Below, piece after piece: positions 40,040 through 49,478 of a stretch of 64,000 bases of DNA. The notes under the pieces were generated by a model. It worked only from the letters and a program-made list of their open reading frames with translations, was not told the origin of the DNA and made no database searches. The DNA is from Deltaproteobacteria bacterium (GTDB lineage: Bacteria > Myxococcota > Kuafuiibacteriia > Kuafuiibacteriales > Kuafuiibacteriaceae). Where the stretch lies: contig JADJPE010000005.1 of NCBI GenBank assembly GCA_016713425.1, positions 4,376,501 to 4,440,500 on the forward strand, read 5' to 3'. How positions within the stretch are numbered: the first letter of the stretch is position 1; every line of letters begins with the position of its first letter. Position numbers and translations under genes: made by a program.

Positions 40040-41385
40040 GATGTTTGCCCAGGGCTTTTCAGTTTGCTGCGATTACGAAAGAAGCGAACGAGGTCGAGAC
40101 CGGGGCCACCGATGTTGGCCACCCCAATCACGAGCGCAGAACCACCGGCGAGGTCGGCGATCACTTCGAAGATCTCGTCGATGCGCTGATCTTCGGCATA
40201 GTGAATGGATGTTGGGTCGATCCCAGCGTTGATGGCCGATCGAGCGAAAATGTATGTTCCGCTTCCGATCAGCACGAAATGATCAGACTTGCCCCATTCG
40301 AGGCAAGCCTCGCCGAGCTGGCGAGATCGATCGGGTCGATCGGCTCGACAATTCACGATTGTGATGACGCGCTCCCGGTCGGCGTACTTGGCGCGCACCA
40401 TCTGCCATATGCGACCGGTTGACTCTGGGTCGTTGGCGGCGAATGCATTGACGAACACCATCTCGCGGCCAAAGAAGTCGAGCTCGAAAGCGGTCAACGC
40501 GCCAGGGTCAGGGCGCGCGGACCACATGCCGTGCAGGGCCGTTTGGCGATCGACGCCGAGTGCGCTGCAGACGCGGAGCGCAAGCGCGACGTTCTCGGCG
40601 TGCTCGAGGTAGCTGAAGGGTGCGAGATCCGCCTCTTTGACCTCCGCGACGTCGTCTTCAGTGATCGGAACGAGCTCGCAGTTGCGGTCGGTCGCCGACA
40701 TGCGAAACGTATCCAGGTGGCGCCGCTCGCCGGTGTACAGGATGCCCTTGCGCGGCGTCGTGGCGGCAAGCGCCAGCGCAACGTCGTCTTCGGTCGGGCC
40801 CATCACATCGAGATGATCGGCCCGTGCGTTGGTGATGACGCCGTGGGTTGCGGCGACGAAGCGCATCTCCGAGAGGGACTGAAGAAACGGCTGGACCGCC
40901 ATGCACTCGATGACGAGCGCCTGTGACTTGAGTTCGGCGGCCGTGCGGATGATACGAAGCTGCTCCATCACGTTCGCGCGCGATGGCCGGAACACCGGAT
41001 ACTCGGTCCCGTTCGGCAAGATCATGCGGGCAAGGGTTCCGGTCGTCTTCGCGCACGTCGTGATGCCGCCCGCGCGAAGCCCGGCCGCGATGAGCCGCGT
41101 AACGCTCGACTTCCCACGGGTTCCGTTCACGTGGATCCGGATCGGAATGCGAGCGAGCGTTCGCCGGTGACGCAGGCCCTCCAGAATCCCGAGCCCTGCG
41201 AGAAGGCCCAGGGTGCCGAGCAGGAGGTCGAAACCGGTCACCGCGCGCTGATTAGCAACAGTCGTCGTTGTCGGCAAGGTCGTTGAGACGGCTGGCGATT
41301 TGCGCCCGCTTCTTGAACCATCGGGCGCGAAAGCCGGCGCCCCGCGTGGCGGACGCAGGTCCAACCGCCGTGGGCTTCCAGTCAC
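40036..41385 (-). CDS. capB: Poly-gamma-glutamate synthase CapB/PgsB
   Basis: ATP-dependent amide ligase (Mur-ligase fold) that polymerises glutamate through its side chain. The P-loop is HVNGTRGKSSVTRLIAAGL, preceded by a membrane segment (LLLGTLGLLAGLGILEGL). Other matches are AKTTGTLARMILPNG, ECMAVQP and TNARADHLDVMGPTEDDVA. GTG 41385 gives 449 aa with a Thr/Pro/Arg N-terminal extension of 48 residues absent from relatives; GTG 41241 matches homologues better but lacks an RBS. CapA and the hydrolase/transferase genes of classic clusters are missing. Confidence 0.94.
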   Translation of the reverse strand: MTGSPRRLDLRPPRGAPAFAPDGSRSGRKSPAVSTTLPTTTTVANQRAVTGFDLLLGTLGLLAGLGILEGLRHRRTLARIPIRIHVNGTRGKSSVTRLIAAGLRAGGITTCAKTTGTLARMILPNGTEYPVFRPSRANVMEQLRIIRTAAELKSQALVIECMAVQPFLQSLSEMRFVAATHGVITNARADHLDVMGPTEDDVALALAATTPRKGILYTGERRHLDTFRMSATDRNCELVPITEDDVAEVKEADLAPFSYLEHAENVALALRVCSALGVDRQTALHGMWSARPDPGALTAFELDFFGREMVFVNAFAANDPESTGRIWQMVRAKYADRERVITIVNCRADRPDRSRQLGEACLEWGKSDHFVLIGSGTYIFARSAINAGIDPTSIHYAEDQRIDEIFEVIADLAGGSALVIGVANIGGPGLDLVRFFRNRSKLKSPGQTS

Positions 41386-41427
41386 CAGGCGTTTACCTTG
41401 ACCACAAGCGGTGTATCATGCGTTTCG

Positions 41428-42708
41428 ATGGGAGCATCCGCCGACAAAGACGACGGGCCGCAAGACAAAGAGATGGACCAAGAAAACGACCAACCTATCC
41501 CCCACGAGGGTGACCGGCCGAGGCCGACCGAGGACGAGAACAAGGCGCCGATGGGCGGAATCGACGTGACCATCCGGGCCTCGAGCGGAGAAATCAACGT
41601 CCATCCGCTGATTCCCCTGTTTCGTTCCGCGAGCCCGCTTCGAGTTGCGATGCTTCTCTTGGTGCTCACGGTACTTTGCGTTCTCGGCTACTTCCTCCGT
41701 TCGGTGGCGGGGCCACTCCTGGTGGCCTCAGCCCTGGCCTATGTCTTTGCGCCGATCGTTGACCGCGCCCAACGGGTCGGCGTTCCGCGCACAGCGACCG
41801 CGCTGGCCATCGCTCTGGGCGTCGTACTGACCGCTGCCGGCGTCGTTGCCCTGGTCGTTCCGCTTGCCGTCGCTCAGGCGACTCGCCTTCTGCATGCGTT
41901 GCCCGCGAACGTGGACGCACTGGTGTTGCTCCTGCGGGAGCGATTCCCGGCCCAGTTTCCCGAGGACGCCTCTCAGGTTCTGTTCAATGCTTGGTCCGGC
42001 GTGAAAGCAAGGGCGCCCGAGCTCCTTGGGGCGGTCGGCCGCTACAGTGCCAGCATCGTGGCGAGCGGTGCGGGTCTTCTGAGCATGGTCGGCAGCTTCT
42101 TGCTCGTGCCTTTGTTCATGTTCTTCTTTCTGCGTGAGTGGAGCAGTTACCGTCAGCGGGCGCTCGTCTTGTTGCCGGCGCCGATGCAGGCCCCGGTCGG
42201 GGCGAAGCTTCACCAAATCGGTGAGACGATCTCGGCTTATGTTCGCGGTATCTTTACCGTGGGGTCGATCCTTGCCGTCGTCTATGCGGTCGGGCTGTCG
42301 CTGATCGGCGTGCCGCTTGGGTTTCTGATCGGCGTGCTTTCTGGCTATGCCTACGCAGTGCCCTTTGCGTCGCCGATAATCGGCGTGGGGTTGAGCGTCT
42401 TGGTCTCGCTGTTGGATTCACCGAGCCTCGGCCAGCTGGTCGCGATCGTGGGGTTGTTCTCGGTCGGGGGCGCGATCGAAGGCTTCGTCTTGACGCCTCG
42501 GATCGTCGGTGAGTTCGTCGGATTGTCTCCGCTCGCCGTGATCGTCTCCGTGCTGGTGAGCGGTGCGCTCTTTGGTGTGAGCGGCGTTTTGGTTGCCCTG
42601 CCCGTGGCCGCAATCCTGAACGTGATCGTGCGTGATCTCATCGAACTTTGGAAGTCGAGTCGCCTCTACCAAAGCGGGCTCACGTCGCCGCCAACCGGCG
42701 ACCTTTGA
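41428..42708 (+). CDS. AI-2E family transporter (PerM-like permease)
   Basis: 426 aa membrane protein. ATG 41428 is chosen over an in-frame upstream start that would extend into the capB promoter. After a charged 60-residue N-terminus come about eight helices, among them VAMLLLVLTVLCVLGYFL, VGSILAVVYAVGLSLIGVPL and SPIIGVGLSVLVSL, with the family segment GAIEGFVLTPRIVGEFVGLSP. Members export autoinducer-2 or act as ion antiporters; the substrate here is unknown. It is divergent from capB (42 bp between starts). Confidence 0.9.
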   Translation: MGASADKDDGPQDKEMDQENDQPIPHEGDRPRPTEDENKAPMGGIDVTIRASSGEINVHPLIPLFRSASPLRVAMLLLVLTVLCVLGYFLRSVAGPLLVASALAYVFAPIVDRAQRVGVPRTATALAIALGVVLTAAGVVALVVPLAVAQATRLLHALPANVDALVLLLRERFPAQFPEDASQVLFNAWSGVKARAPELLGAVGRYSASIVASGAGLLSMVGSFLLVPLFMFFFLREWSSYRQRALVLLPAPMQAPVGAKLHQIGETISAYVRGIFTVGSILAVVYAVGLSLIGVPLGFLIGVLSGYAYAVPFASPIIGVGLSVLVSLLDSPSLGQLVAIVGLFSVGGAIEGFVLTPRIVGEFVGLSPLAVIVSVLVSGALFGVSGVLVALPVAAILNVIVRDLIELWKSSRLYQSGLTSPPTGDL

Positions 42709-42762
42709 TGAACGATGATCTCGCGAACCGGGCCGGTTCGTGCCCGGGCGTTCGCGCTCTCA

Positions 42763-42804
42763 GGTCGAGGTCGAGGTCGAGGTCTAGGTCTAGGTCTAGG
42801 TCGG
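42763..42804 (+). repeat. Seven tandem hexamers (GGTCGA/GGTCTA)
   Basis: Three GGTCGA, three GGTCTA and one GGTCGG, back to back. The array ends directly at the stop codon of the ABC permease gene on the other strand. Confidence 0.95.
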
Positions 42805-43935
42805 TTAGGAAATTCGCTTTTGGAACCTGAGCGATCCGAGTCCGAGGATGCCGGCGCCGAAGATGAGGAGCGCGAACAGCGGACGGAGGAGCTCTGCGAA
42901 ACCGGCGCCTTTGAGCAAGGATGAGCGCAAGATTTCGACATAGTAGCGGACGGGGTTGATGGCCGCGAGCACGCGAATCCAGTCGGGCATGTTTTCGATG
43001 GGGCTCATGAATCCCGAGAGCAAGATCGCGGGGAGAAGGAAGAAGAAACCGCCAAGGATCGCCTGCTGCTGTGTGCGCGCTACGGTGCTGATGAAGACGC
43101 CCACGCCGAGCGTGCTCATCAAGTAGAGCACCGTCGCGACGAAGACGACGCTCAATGGGCCCCGAACCGGAACTCGGAAGATGGTCGTGCCTACGCCGAG
43201 AACCATTCCGGCCGTGATGAGGCCGATGCCCGCGAACGGCAGCATCTTGCCGAGCAGGAGTACGGTCGGTCGCAGCGGCGTGACGAGGAGCTGCTCGATC
43301 GTTCCGAGCTCGCGCTCACGCGCGATGCCCATCGCGGACACGACCGTGGTCACGATAAGCAGGACGACGGCTGCGACGCCGGGGACCATATAGACAGCGC
43401 TCTTGAGCGACGGGTTGTATAGCGTTCGGACCTTGATTTCCACGCTCGGCCGCTTGAGGGCGCGACCCGACCGGAAGGCCATCTCCTGTGCGAGCGACGC
43501 CATTTGCTGCACGCTCCTCTGCTCCAAGAACCGTCGCGTCGCATCGAGCGCGGCCTGGGCCTCGATGGGATTCGAGCCATCGACCAGCACCTGGACTTCG
43601 TTCGATCGTCCCGTCTTGAGCCGAGCCTCGAAGCGCCGCGGGAGGACGATCACGACGCGCGCCTCGCCGCTGAGGATCGGCGTGTCGGGGTCATCGGTCG
43701 TGATGGCGACGTCAAACGTCGGATCGGCGACCATAGCTTGGAGGAACGCACGGCTCGTGGGGGTTTCATCGAGATCGACCAGCGCGGCCGGAAGATGGTC
43801 GACCTCCAGGTTGACGGCGAAGCCGAGGAGGGTGAGCTGAAGGACGGGTGCGAGCAGGAGCATCACCAACATCCGTCGATCGCGGACCGTTTGCCGGAGT
43901 TCTTTGGTGATGACCGCTAAGAGTTCGGTTCGCAT
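42805..43935 (-). CDS. ABC-2 type exporter permease (YbhR-like)
   Basis: 376 aa. An N-terminal helix (RRMLVMLLLAPVLQLTLLGF), a large periplasmic domain (LPAALVDLDETPTSRAFL) and five C-terminal helices (VPGVAAVVLLIVTTVVSAMG and others) define the ABC-2/YhfK-YbhR class. The LGTIEQLLVTPLRP coupling helix contacts the ATPase. It is the last gene of a six-gene exporter operon. Such permeases with paired ATPases, HlyD adaptor and TolC channel export drugs or other hydrophobic compounds. Confidence 0.92.
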   Translation of the reverse strand: MRTELLAVITKELRQTVRDRRMLVMLLLAPVLQLTLLGFAVNLEVDHLPAALVDLDETPTSRAFLQAMVADPTFDVAITTDDPDTPILSGEARVVIVLPRRFEARLKTGRSNEVQVLVDGSNPIEAQAALDATRRFLEQRSVQQMASLAQEMAFRSGRALKRPSVEIKVRTLYNPSLKSAVYMVPGVAAVVLLIVTTVVSAMGIARERELGTIEQLLVTPLRPTVLLLGKMLPFAGIGLITAGMVLGVGTTIFRVPVRGPLSVVFVATVLYLMSTLGVGVFISTVARTQQQAILGGFFFLLPAILLSGFMSPIENMPDWIRVLAAINPVRYYVEILRSSLLKGAGFAELLRPLFALLIFGAGILGLGSLRFQKRIS

Positions 43936-43941
43936 GGGTCC

Positions 43942-45063
43942 TCAATCCAGTCGGCGCCGAAACCGGCGGGTCGTGATGGCGATGATGCCGATGCCAAGGG
44001 CCGCGAGGCCAAGGATCTGCGGCCAAAGCGTAGACAGCCCGCGTCCTTGCAGCAATACGCCGCGAAGGCACGCGATGAAATAACGGGCCGGCACCAGTCG
44101 CGAGACGATTCGCAAGGGAAGGGGCATGTTCGCAATCGGAAAGAGAAAGCCCGAGATGAGGAGCGATGGCAAGATCGAGGTGATGGCACCGATCTGCACC
44201 GCGAGCTGCTGACTCTTCGTTGCCATGCTGATGAAGACGCCCTGACCGAGCGCCGCGACGAGGAACAAGAAGACCGCCAGCACCAGCGTTGGGAACGAGC
44301 CGCGAAGTGGGATGTCGAAGAGATAGGCGCCGGCGACCAGGATGAGCAAGAATTGTAGGAACCCGAGACCCACGTACGGGGCGACTTTGCCCAAGATGAT
44401 CGAAAGCCGCCCGACGGGCGTGGCGAAGAGCTGCTCCATCGATCCTCGCTCCCACTCGCGGGCCACGGTCAGGCCGGACAGCAGTACGGTGATGATCGCG
44501 AGCACGACAGCAACTAGACCCGGGACGACGAAGACCGCCGACGCCATGCGCGGGTTGAACCACATGCGGATTCGGGGCTCAAAGAGGGGCGTGCTCGTGG
44601 GAACGCTCGATATGAGATCGGCGGTCGTGAACAGCGCAAGCGCGCTTGCATAGGCCTCGATGACGCGCGCCGTCGTGCCGTCGGCGCCGTCGATGATGAG
44701 CTGAACGTCCGCCGGCTCTTCGCGGTCGAGCGCGCGTTGAAAGCCTCGAGGTACGACGAACATGGCTTTGAGGTGGCTCCTGCGAAAGAGTGCCTCGGCG
44801 CCCTCGGCCGACGCGGGGTAGGCCGTGATGCGAAATGCGTCGCTTGCGTCGACACGCGCCAAGAAGCTTCGAGATGCGTGTGTCATGTCGTGGTCGACGA
44901 CAGCGACTTCGACCTCTTCAACATCGAAGCTGACGGCGTATCCGAAAAGCAGCACGAGCACGAGTGGCATTCCGAGCGCCAGGAAGATGACCTGGCGATC
45001 GCGGAGCATATGGAGCGCCTCTTTGTGTGCCAGCGCAGAAGTGCGAAGAACGAACTCACGCAT
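43942..45063 (-). CDS. ABC-2 type exporter permease (YbhS-like)
   Basis: 373 aa, paralogue of the gene immediately downstream, with the same layout: helix RQVIFLALGMPLVLVLLFGY, periplasmic domain with VAVVDHDMTHASRSFLARVD, and the coupling motif RGSMEQLFATPVGR. The two permeases likely form a heterodimer. Six bases separate it from the next gene. Confidence 0.92.
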   Translation of the reverse strand: MREFVLRTSALAHKEALHMLRDRQVIFLALGMPLVLVLLFGYAVSFDVEEVEVAVVDHDMTHASRSFLARVDASDAFRITAYPASAEGAEALFRRSHLKAMFVVPRGFQRALDREEPADVQLIIDGADGTTARVIEAYASALALFTTADLISSVPTSTPLFEPRIRMWFNPRMASAVFVVPGLVAVVLAIITVLLSGLTVAREWERGSMEQLFATPVGRLSIILGKVAPYVGLGFLQFLLILVAGAYLFDIPLRGSFPTLVLAVFLFLVAALGQGVFISMATKSQQLAVQIGAITSILPSLLISGFLFPIANMPLPLRIVSRLVPARYFIACLRGVLLQGRGLSTLWPQILGLAALGIGIIAITTRRFRRRLD

Positions 45064-45111
45064 AAAGAGCCTTCATCGTGGTGGCGAGCGATGGCATGGT
45101 CGCGCCTTTGG

Positions 45112-46056
45112 TCACTTCCTCGTGACGGCTTCCAGGAAGACGTCCTCGAGCGTCGGCTCGATCGGCTGTAGATGTGCTTTGAATCCGGCGTCTTTGAGGC
45201 GTTGACGGAGGCGCTCGGTTGGTTCGGGCTCCCTCTTTTCGATACGGACGTGGAGCGCGGGACCGAACGTCTGCACGTTGACGACGCTGGGGTCTGCTCG
45301 GAGCGTCTGCAGGATGGGGTCGAGGTCGGTCGCTTGGCTCTCGACGCGAACGATGGGCTCGGGGATGAAGGTGCGCTTGAGGTTGGCCGGGGTGTCGAGT
45401 GCGACGAGTCGGCCGTCGGACATGAGCCCAATGCGTTCGCAGTATTCGGCTTCATCCATGTAGTGGGTGGTTACGAAGATCGTCGTCCCTTGGTGGCTCA
45501 ATTCTCGGATAAGGCGCCAGAAATTTCGCCGCGCGCTCGGATCGACACCCGAGGTGGGCTCATCGAGAAAGAGGAGAGGCGGCGAATGCAGAAGCGCTGA
45601 TGCGAGGGCGAGGCGCTGGCGCATCCCGCCGGGCAGGTCACGGGTTCGGGTCGTGCGTGCGTGGATGAGGTCGACCTGCTCCAGCAAGGTGTCGATACGC
45701 TTGCTCAAAGGGCGCCCGCTCATCCCAAAGGCGCCCCCGAAGAACTCGAGGTTGTCGGTGACGGAGAGGTCGGGATACAGCGAGAAACGCTGCGACATGT
45801 AGCCGATAGAACGCTTCACGCGCTCGGGGTCGTCGGCGACGTCGATCCCGTGGACGCGCGCCTGTCCGGATGTCGGCATGAGGAGCCCAGAGAGGATTCG
45901 AATCGTGGTCGACTTCCCTGCGCCGTTTGCGCCAAGATATCCGAAGATCTCGCCGCGCTCGACTTCGAATGTGACGCGATCGACGGCCACGAAGTGCCCG
46001 AAGGCTTTGGTGAGATCACGCACCTCGATGACCGGTGTTTTGGTTCCGGTATTCAT
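45112..46056 (-). CDS. ABC exporter ATPase with degenerate signature motif
   Basis: 314 aa. Walker A GANGAGKSTTIR, Walker B LLFLDEPTSGVDP and the H-loop His in VTTHYMDEAE are intact, but the signature reads LPGGMRQR instead of LSGG. The C-terminal 100 residues form an accessory domain (VRVESQATDLDPILQTL). It pairs with the ATPase encoded just upstream. In E. coli YbhF both ATPase halves are one polypeptide; here they are separate genes. Confidence 0.93.
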   Translation of the reverse strand: MNTGTKTPVIEVRDLTKAFGHFVAVDRVTFEVERGEIFGYLGANGAGKSTTIRILSGLLMPTSGQARVHGIDVADDPERVKRSIGYMSQRFSLYPDLSVTDNLEFFGGAFGMSGRPLSKRIDTLLEQVDLIHARTTRTRDLPGGMRQRLALASALLHSPPLLFLDEPTSGVDPSARRNFWRLIRELSHQGTTIFVTTHYMDEAEYCERIGLMSDGRLVALDTPANLKRTFIPEPIVRVESQATDLDPILQTLRADPSVVNVQTFGPALHVRIEKREPEPTERLRQRLKDAGFKAHLQPIEPTLEDVFLEAVTRK

Positions 46057-46063
46057 CCGGTGT

Positions 46064-47062
46064 TCAGGCCTCCCGCCCGCCCGTAGGCTGTGTTCGCGGC
46101 GTCGACCGCGAGGCCTCGTGTTCGCGCACCAAGAACAGCTCTTCGAGGTTCGGAGCGACCCGCGTCCAAGTGGCGCCGCCGTCGGCCAAGAAGCGGGTGA
46201 CTTCGGCTTCGGCGCCGCACTCGACCACGATGCGAAACTCAGACTGCGCCAACGACGCGGTGACGATCGCTCGGTGACGCATGAGCGTATCGTTGAAGCC
46301 GGTGTTCGTCGGATCGAAGACCACGCTGTAGACGGGATTGTCGAGTGCGGCCGTCAAGTCGGCGGGGCGTCCTTCGAGGAGCAATCGCCCGCGGTGAAGG
46401 AGGCCGACGCGGTGACAGCGAGCCGCCTCATCCATGTAGGCGGTCGACACCAAGATCGCCATGCCTTCCTGCGCAAAGCGAAAAAGCAATGCCCAGAGCT
46501 CTCGGCGGCTGATCGGGTCTACACCGTTGGTGGGTTCGTCGAGGATGAGGGCTGCCGGTCGATGCAGAAGCGCGCACGCGAGGGCGAGCTTCTTGTACAT
46601 CCCCCCCGAGAGCGCCTCGGCGCGTCGATCGGTGAACCGCTGAAGCCTCGTTATGTCGAGGAGCTTCGCCCTTCGCGCCTCGTACTCTGCCTTCTTGAGA
46701 CAAAACATGCGTGCGAAGAAGCGGAGGTTTTCGTCGATCGTGAGATCTCCATAGAGGCTGTACTGTTGCGGCATGTATCCGATGGAAGCGCGGACTTTGC
46801 TCGCCCCGGTGAGGGGATCTCGACCTTGGATCAGCGCGTGCCCATCGGTGGCCGCGATGACGCCGGCCAAGATTCGAAGCGCCGTTGTCTTTCCCGCGCC
46901 GTCGGGGCCAACGAGCCCGTAGATCTCACCGGATTGCACACCCAACGAGAGCGAGGCCAGCGCTGGAACATCGCCGAAACGTCGCTCGAGACCGACCGCC
47001 TCGATGATGGTGGCGCGCAGTGAGGGGGGAGACGGGGTGGGCGATGGCGATCCGCCGATCAC
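46064..47062 (-). CDS. ABC exporter ATPase lacking the H-loop histidine
   Basis: 332 aa. Walker A GPDGAGKTTALR, signature LSGGMYKK and Walker B LILDEPTNGVDP are canonical, but the switch position reads VSTAYMDEA, with Ala where a His normally positions the catalytic water. GTG 47062 overlaps the adaptor gene stop by 4 bp. Together with the following ATPase it should make one complete and one degenerate nucleotide site. Confidence 0.93.
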   Translation of the reverse strand: MIGGSPSPTPSPPSLRATIIEAVGLERRFGDVPALASLSLGVQSGEIYGLVGPDGAGKTTALRILAGVIAATDGHALIQGRDPLTGASKVRASIGYMPQQYSLYGDLTIDENLRFFARMFCLKKAEYEARRAKLLDITRLQRFTDRRAEALSGGMYKKLALACALLHRPAALILDEPTNGVDPISRRELWALLFRFAQEGMAILVSTAYMDEAARCHRVGLLHRGRLLLEGRPADLTAALDNPVYSVVFDPTNTGFNDTLMRHRAIVTASLAQSEFRIVVECGAEAEVTRFLADGGATWTRVAPNLEELFLVREHEASRSTPRTQPTGGREA

Positions 47063-48135
47063 TCGGGGGCCTCGGTGGCGTGCGTCGGCCCACCTTCGGT
47101 TCCGTCCACGGTGACTTCGACGGGCATGCCCGGCCGGAGCGCGTCGTCGGTGTTCGGCGCCCGAACGGTGACTCGGTAGACGAGACGATCGCGATCCTCG
47201 CGGGTCTGGACGTTCCGCGGCGTGAACTCCGCGGTGGGTGAGACCGCCTCGATCTCCCCCTTGAAGGCGCGATTGGGGTACGCGTCGGCGAGAATCGTGA
47301 CCGCGCGACCGGGCGCCGCCGCCGCGAGTTCGCGGTTCGGGAGATAGAAGTCGATCTCGACGTCCGTGATGTCGACCAGCGTCAGGACGCGCGTGCCGGG
47401 GAGCGTGACTTCACCGACCTCCAGGGCTCGCGTCTTCACGTACCCGCCGATCGGCGCGGTGAGCGTGCATTCCTGGACGAGTGATTCGCTGCGAAGGACG
47501 TCCGCTCTTGCGGCCGCAATGGCCGTCACGGCCGCCTCGGCTTGAGCTCGGGCGGCCTCACTTTGGGCGCGGGCGGCACGGGCTTGCCCCCGAGCGGCTT
47601 GCTCTTGGGCGTTGAGGGCGTTGAGCTGCTGTCGGAGTTGGTCCGCCTGAGACGAAGCACGGTCGAGCTCCATTTCTGTCGCGCCGCCTTCACCCCGAAG
47701 GCGGTCGATCCGCAGCACCTGGCGCGCGGCCACCGCTTGGTTGGTCTCGAGCGCCTCTTTTTGCGCACCCGCGGCGCTGACGTTGGCCGACGCGGCGCTC
47801 GCGGCGCCGAGGGCGGCTTCGAGCTGGGCCTTTGCGGCCTCCGCCTGATGTTGGGCCGCCGCGAGGCGCGCCTTGGCCGCTTCGTTGAGCGCGAGGGGTT
47901 CGTCACAGTCGAGGCGAACGAGCACGGCGCCGCGCTCGACCTTGTCGCCCTCCTTCGCTGTGATCTCGACGATGCGCGACATGATGCGGCTCGTGACGTC
48001 GACCTCGAGTCCCTCGACGACACCGCTGCCGCCGGAGGCCCTTGATGCGGCTTCGTCGTTCTCGATCACCTTGCGCGCAAGCAGAATGACGAACGTGGCG
48101 ATGAGGAGGCTGAAGACGACGGCAAAACGTTTCAT
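47059..48135 (-). CDS. HlyD-family periplasmic adaptor (YbhG-like)
   Basis: 358 aa membrane-fusion protein. An N-terminal anchor (FAVVFSLLIATFVILLARKV) precedes a biotinyl-lipoyl half (VTSRIMSRIVEITAKEGDKV), a long Ala-rich coiled-coil hairpin (AAAQHQAEAAKAQLEAALGA) and the return lipoyl and beta-barrel part (APIGGYVKTRALEVGEV). It bridges the ABC-2 permeases to the TolC-like channel. 4-bp overlaps link it to both neighbours. Confidence 0.93.
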   Translation of the reverse strand: MKRFAVVFSLLIATFVILLARKVIENDEAASRASGGSGVVEGLEVDVTSRIMSRIVEITAKEGDKVERGAVLVRLDCDEPLALNEAAKARLAAAQHQAEAAKAQLEAALGAASAASANVSAAGAQKEALETNQAVAARQVLRIDRLRGEGGATEMELDRASSQADQLRQQLNALNAQEQAARGQARAARAQSEAARAQAEAAVTAIAAARADVLRSESLVQECTLTAPIGGYVKTRALEVGEVTLPGTRVLTLVDITDVEIDFYLPNRELAAAAPGRAVTILADAYPNRAFKGEIEAVSPTAEFTPRNVQTREDRDRLVYRVTVRAPNTDDALRPGMPVEVTVDGTEGGPTHATEAPE

Positions 48136-49478
48136 GGAGTCCTTCCTCTTTGTCCTTGGACTCCTCGTCCTTGGACTTGTTGTCCTTGGCCTTGTTGTCC
48201 TTGGCCGTAAAGTCGAAGGCGTTCGGCTTGGATGAGCGCCTTTTCGAACCAGGCGCGTTGAATCGCGACTCTGGCTTGATCGAGTCCAAGCTCGGCCGTG
48301 TGCACGTCGAGGTTGGTGGCGGTCCCGGCTTCGAGACCGGCCCGGGCGATACGAAGATAGATTTCCGTTTGGGTCGCGATCTGGCGCGCCGCCGCGAGAC
48401 CGGCGTCGGCCGCGCGCGAACGCTCATCGAGGTCCAGGGCGCCTCGTCTGAGACGTTCCTTCGTGGCCTCGCTCATTGCGGCCAGCGCCGCCGCCTGGTG
48501 GGTTGCCTGGGCTTCGCGGGCGCTTCTCGCGAACCCGTCAAAGATCGGCCAAGAAAGGACCGCACCGAAGGCGTAGATGGGCGCGAGCTTGAGCTCGAAC
48601 CCTCGCGGATAGGCGAGCGTCGCCTCCGCCTGGAGAGCTACGGTCGGAAAGAACGTTCGGCGCTCCGCGACCCCGAGGTTGAGCGCGGCGGCTCGGGCGT
48701 AGGCGAGCCGCTCCACCTCGGGCTGGGTGTCGGGCGAGGGCGGGGCGTCGGGCGTCGGTGCGGCGAGCGCCTCGAGATCGCCTTGGAGCGGTGGCAAGGC
48801 TTCGTCGCCGAGCAAGCTGGCGAGCGTCGTTCGACGGCGCGCAAGGTCGATTTCGGCGCGTTGATCTTCCGCCTCGAGTTGGGCGACACGTACGCGCGCC
48901 TGCGCGACTGCGAGCTCGGAGCCCGTCCCAACAGCGGCTTTGACGGTCGCGGTGCGAAGCTCTTCTCGGGCGACGCGGAGCGACTCGCGGGCGATGTCCT
49001 TGAGGTCGCGCGCCAAGATGCCGAGCAGGAACGTAGAGCGCACGTAGAAGGCGAGCTCCGAGGCGCTTAGCTTCGTAGTCGCAATCTCGGCTGCGAGTTG
49101 AGCTTCTGTGGCGTCGGCGCGCGGACCGCGGCCGAGGTCGAAGAGGAGCCACCGAAGCTTGGCGCTGAGCTGGACGTGGTGAACGTCATCGACCTCGGGA
49201 ATCGGTGGCAACCCAAGTTGCGCGGGGAGGGAGATGGGGAGGGTTTGGACGGGCCATCGGGCCAGATAGGTGCCACCAACCTCGGCGCGCGGCCACCAGG
49301 CCGATTGAATCTCATCGGTTTTCGCGCGGGCAACCGCCTCGGATTCGGTTCGGGCTCGAAGCTCGTGTGCGCGCTCGATCGCTTTGCCCACGGCCTCGTC
49401 GATCGACAGGCCGGCGGGGGCGCTCGCCAACGCGAAGGTCAAGGAGATCGCCTGACCGACTTGGAGCGCCGCCCACAT
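48132..49478 (-). CDS. TolC-family outer-membrane efflux channel
   Basis: 448 aa. A signal peptide (ALQVGQAISLTFALASAPAG) leads into two outer-membrane-efflux-protein repeats made of long helices and short strands: LSIDEAVGKAIERAHELRAR, SAWWPRAEVGGTYLARW, VGTGSELAVAQARVRVAQLE and LDVHTAELGLDQARVAIQRA. The last residues (QGQQGQGQQVQG) are a Gln/Gly tail coded by a 15-bp repeat. It is the first gene of the exporter operon and provides the outer-membrane exit duct. Confidence 0.93.
   Translation of the reverse strand: MWAALQVGQAISLTFALASAPAGLSIDEAVGKAIERAHELRARTESEAVARAKTDEIQSAWWPRAEVGGTYLARWPVQTLPISLPAQLGLPPIPEVDDVHHVQLSAKLRWLLFDLGRGPRADATEAQLAAEIATTKLSASELAFYVRSTFLLGILARDLKDIARESLRVAREELRTATVKAAVGTGSELAVAQARVRVAQLEAEDQRAEIDLARRRTTLASLLGDEALPPLQGDLEALAAPTPDAPPSPDTQPEVERLAYARAAALNLGVAERRTFFPTVALQAEATLAYPRGFELKLAPIYAFGAVLSWPIFDGFARSAREAQATHQAAALAAMSEATKERLRRGALDLDERSRAADAGLAAARQIATQTEIYLRIARAGLEAGTATNLDVHTAELGLDQARVAIQRAWFEKALIQAERLRLYGQGQQGQGQQVQGRGVQGQRGRTP
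48152..48205 (-). repeat. 15-bp tandem repeat encoding the TolC-like Gln/Gly tail
   Basis: GTCCTTGG followed by a variable heptamer recurs every 15 bp, 3.6 times, just before the stop of the channel gene. Confidence 0.92.
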
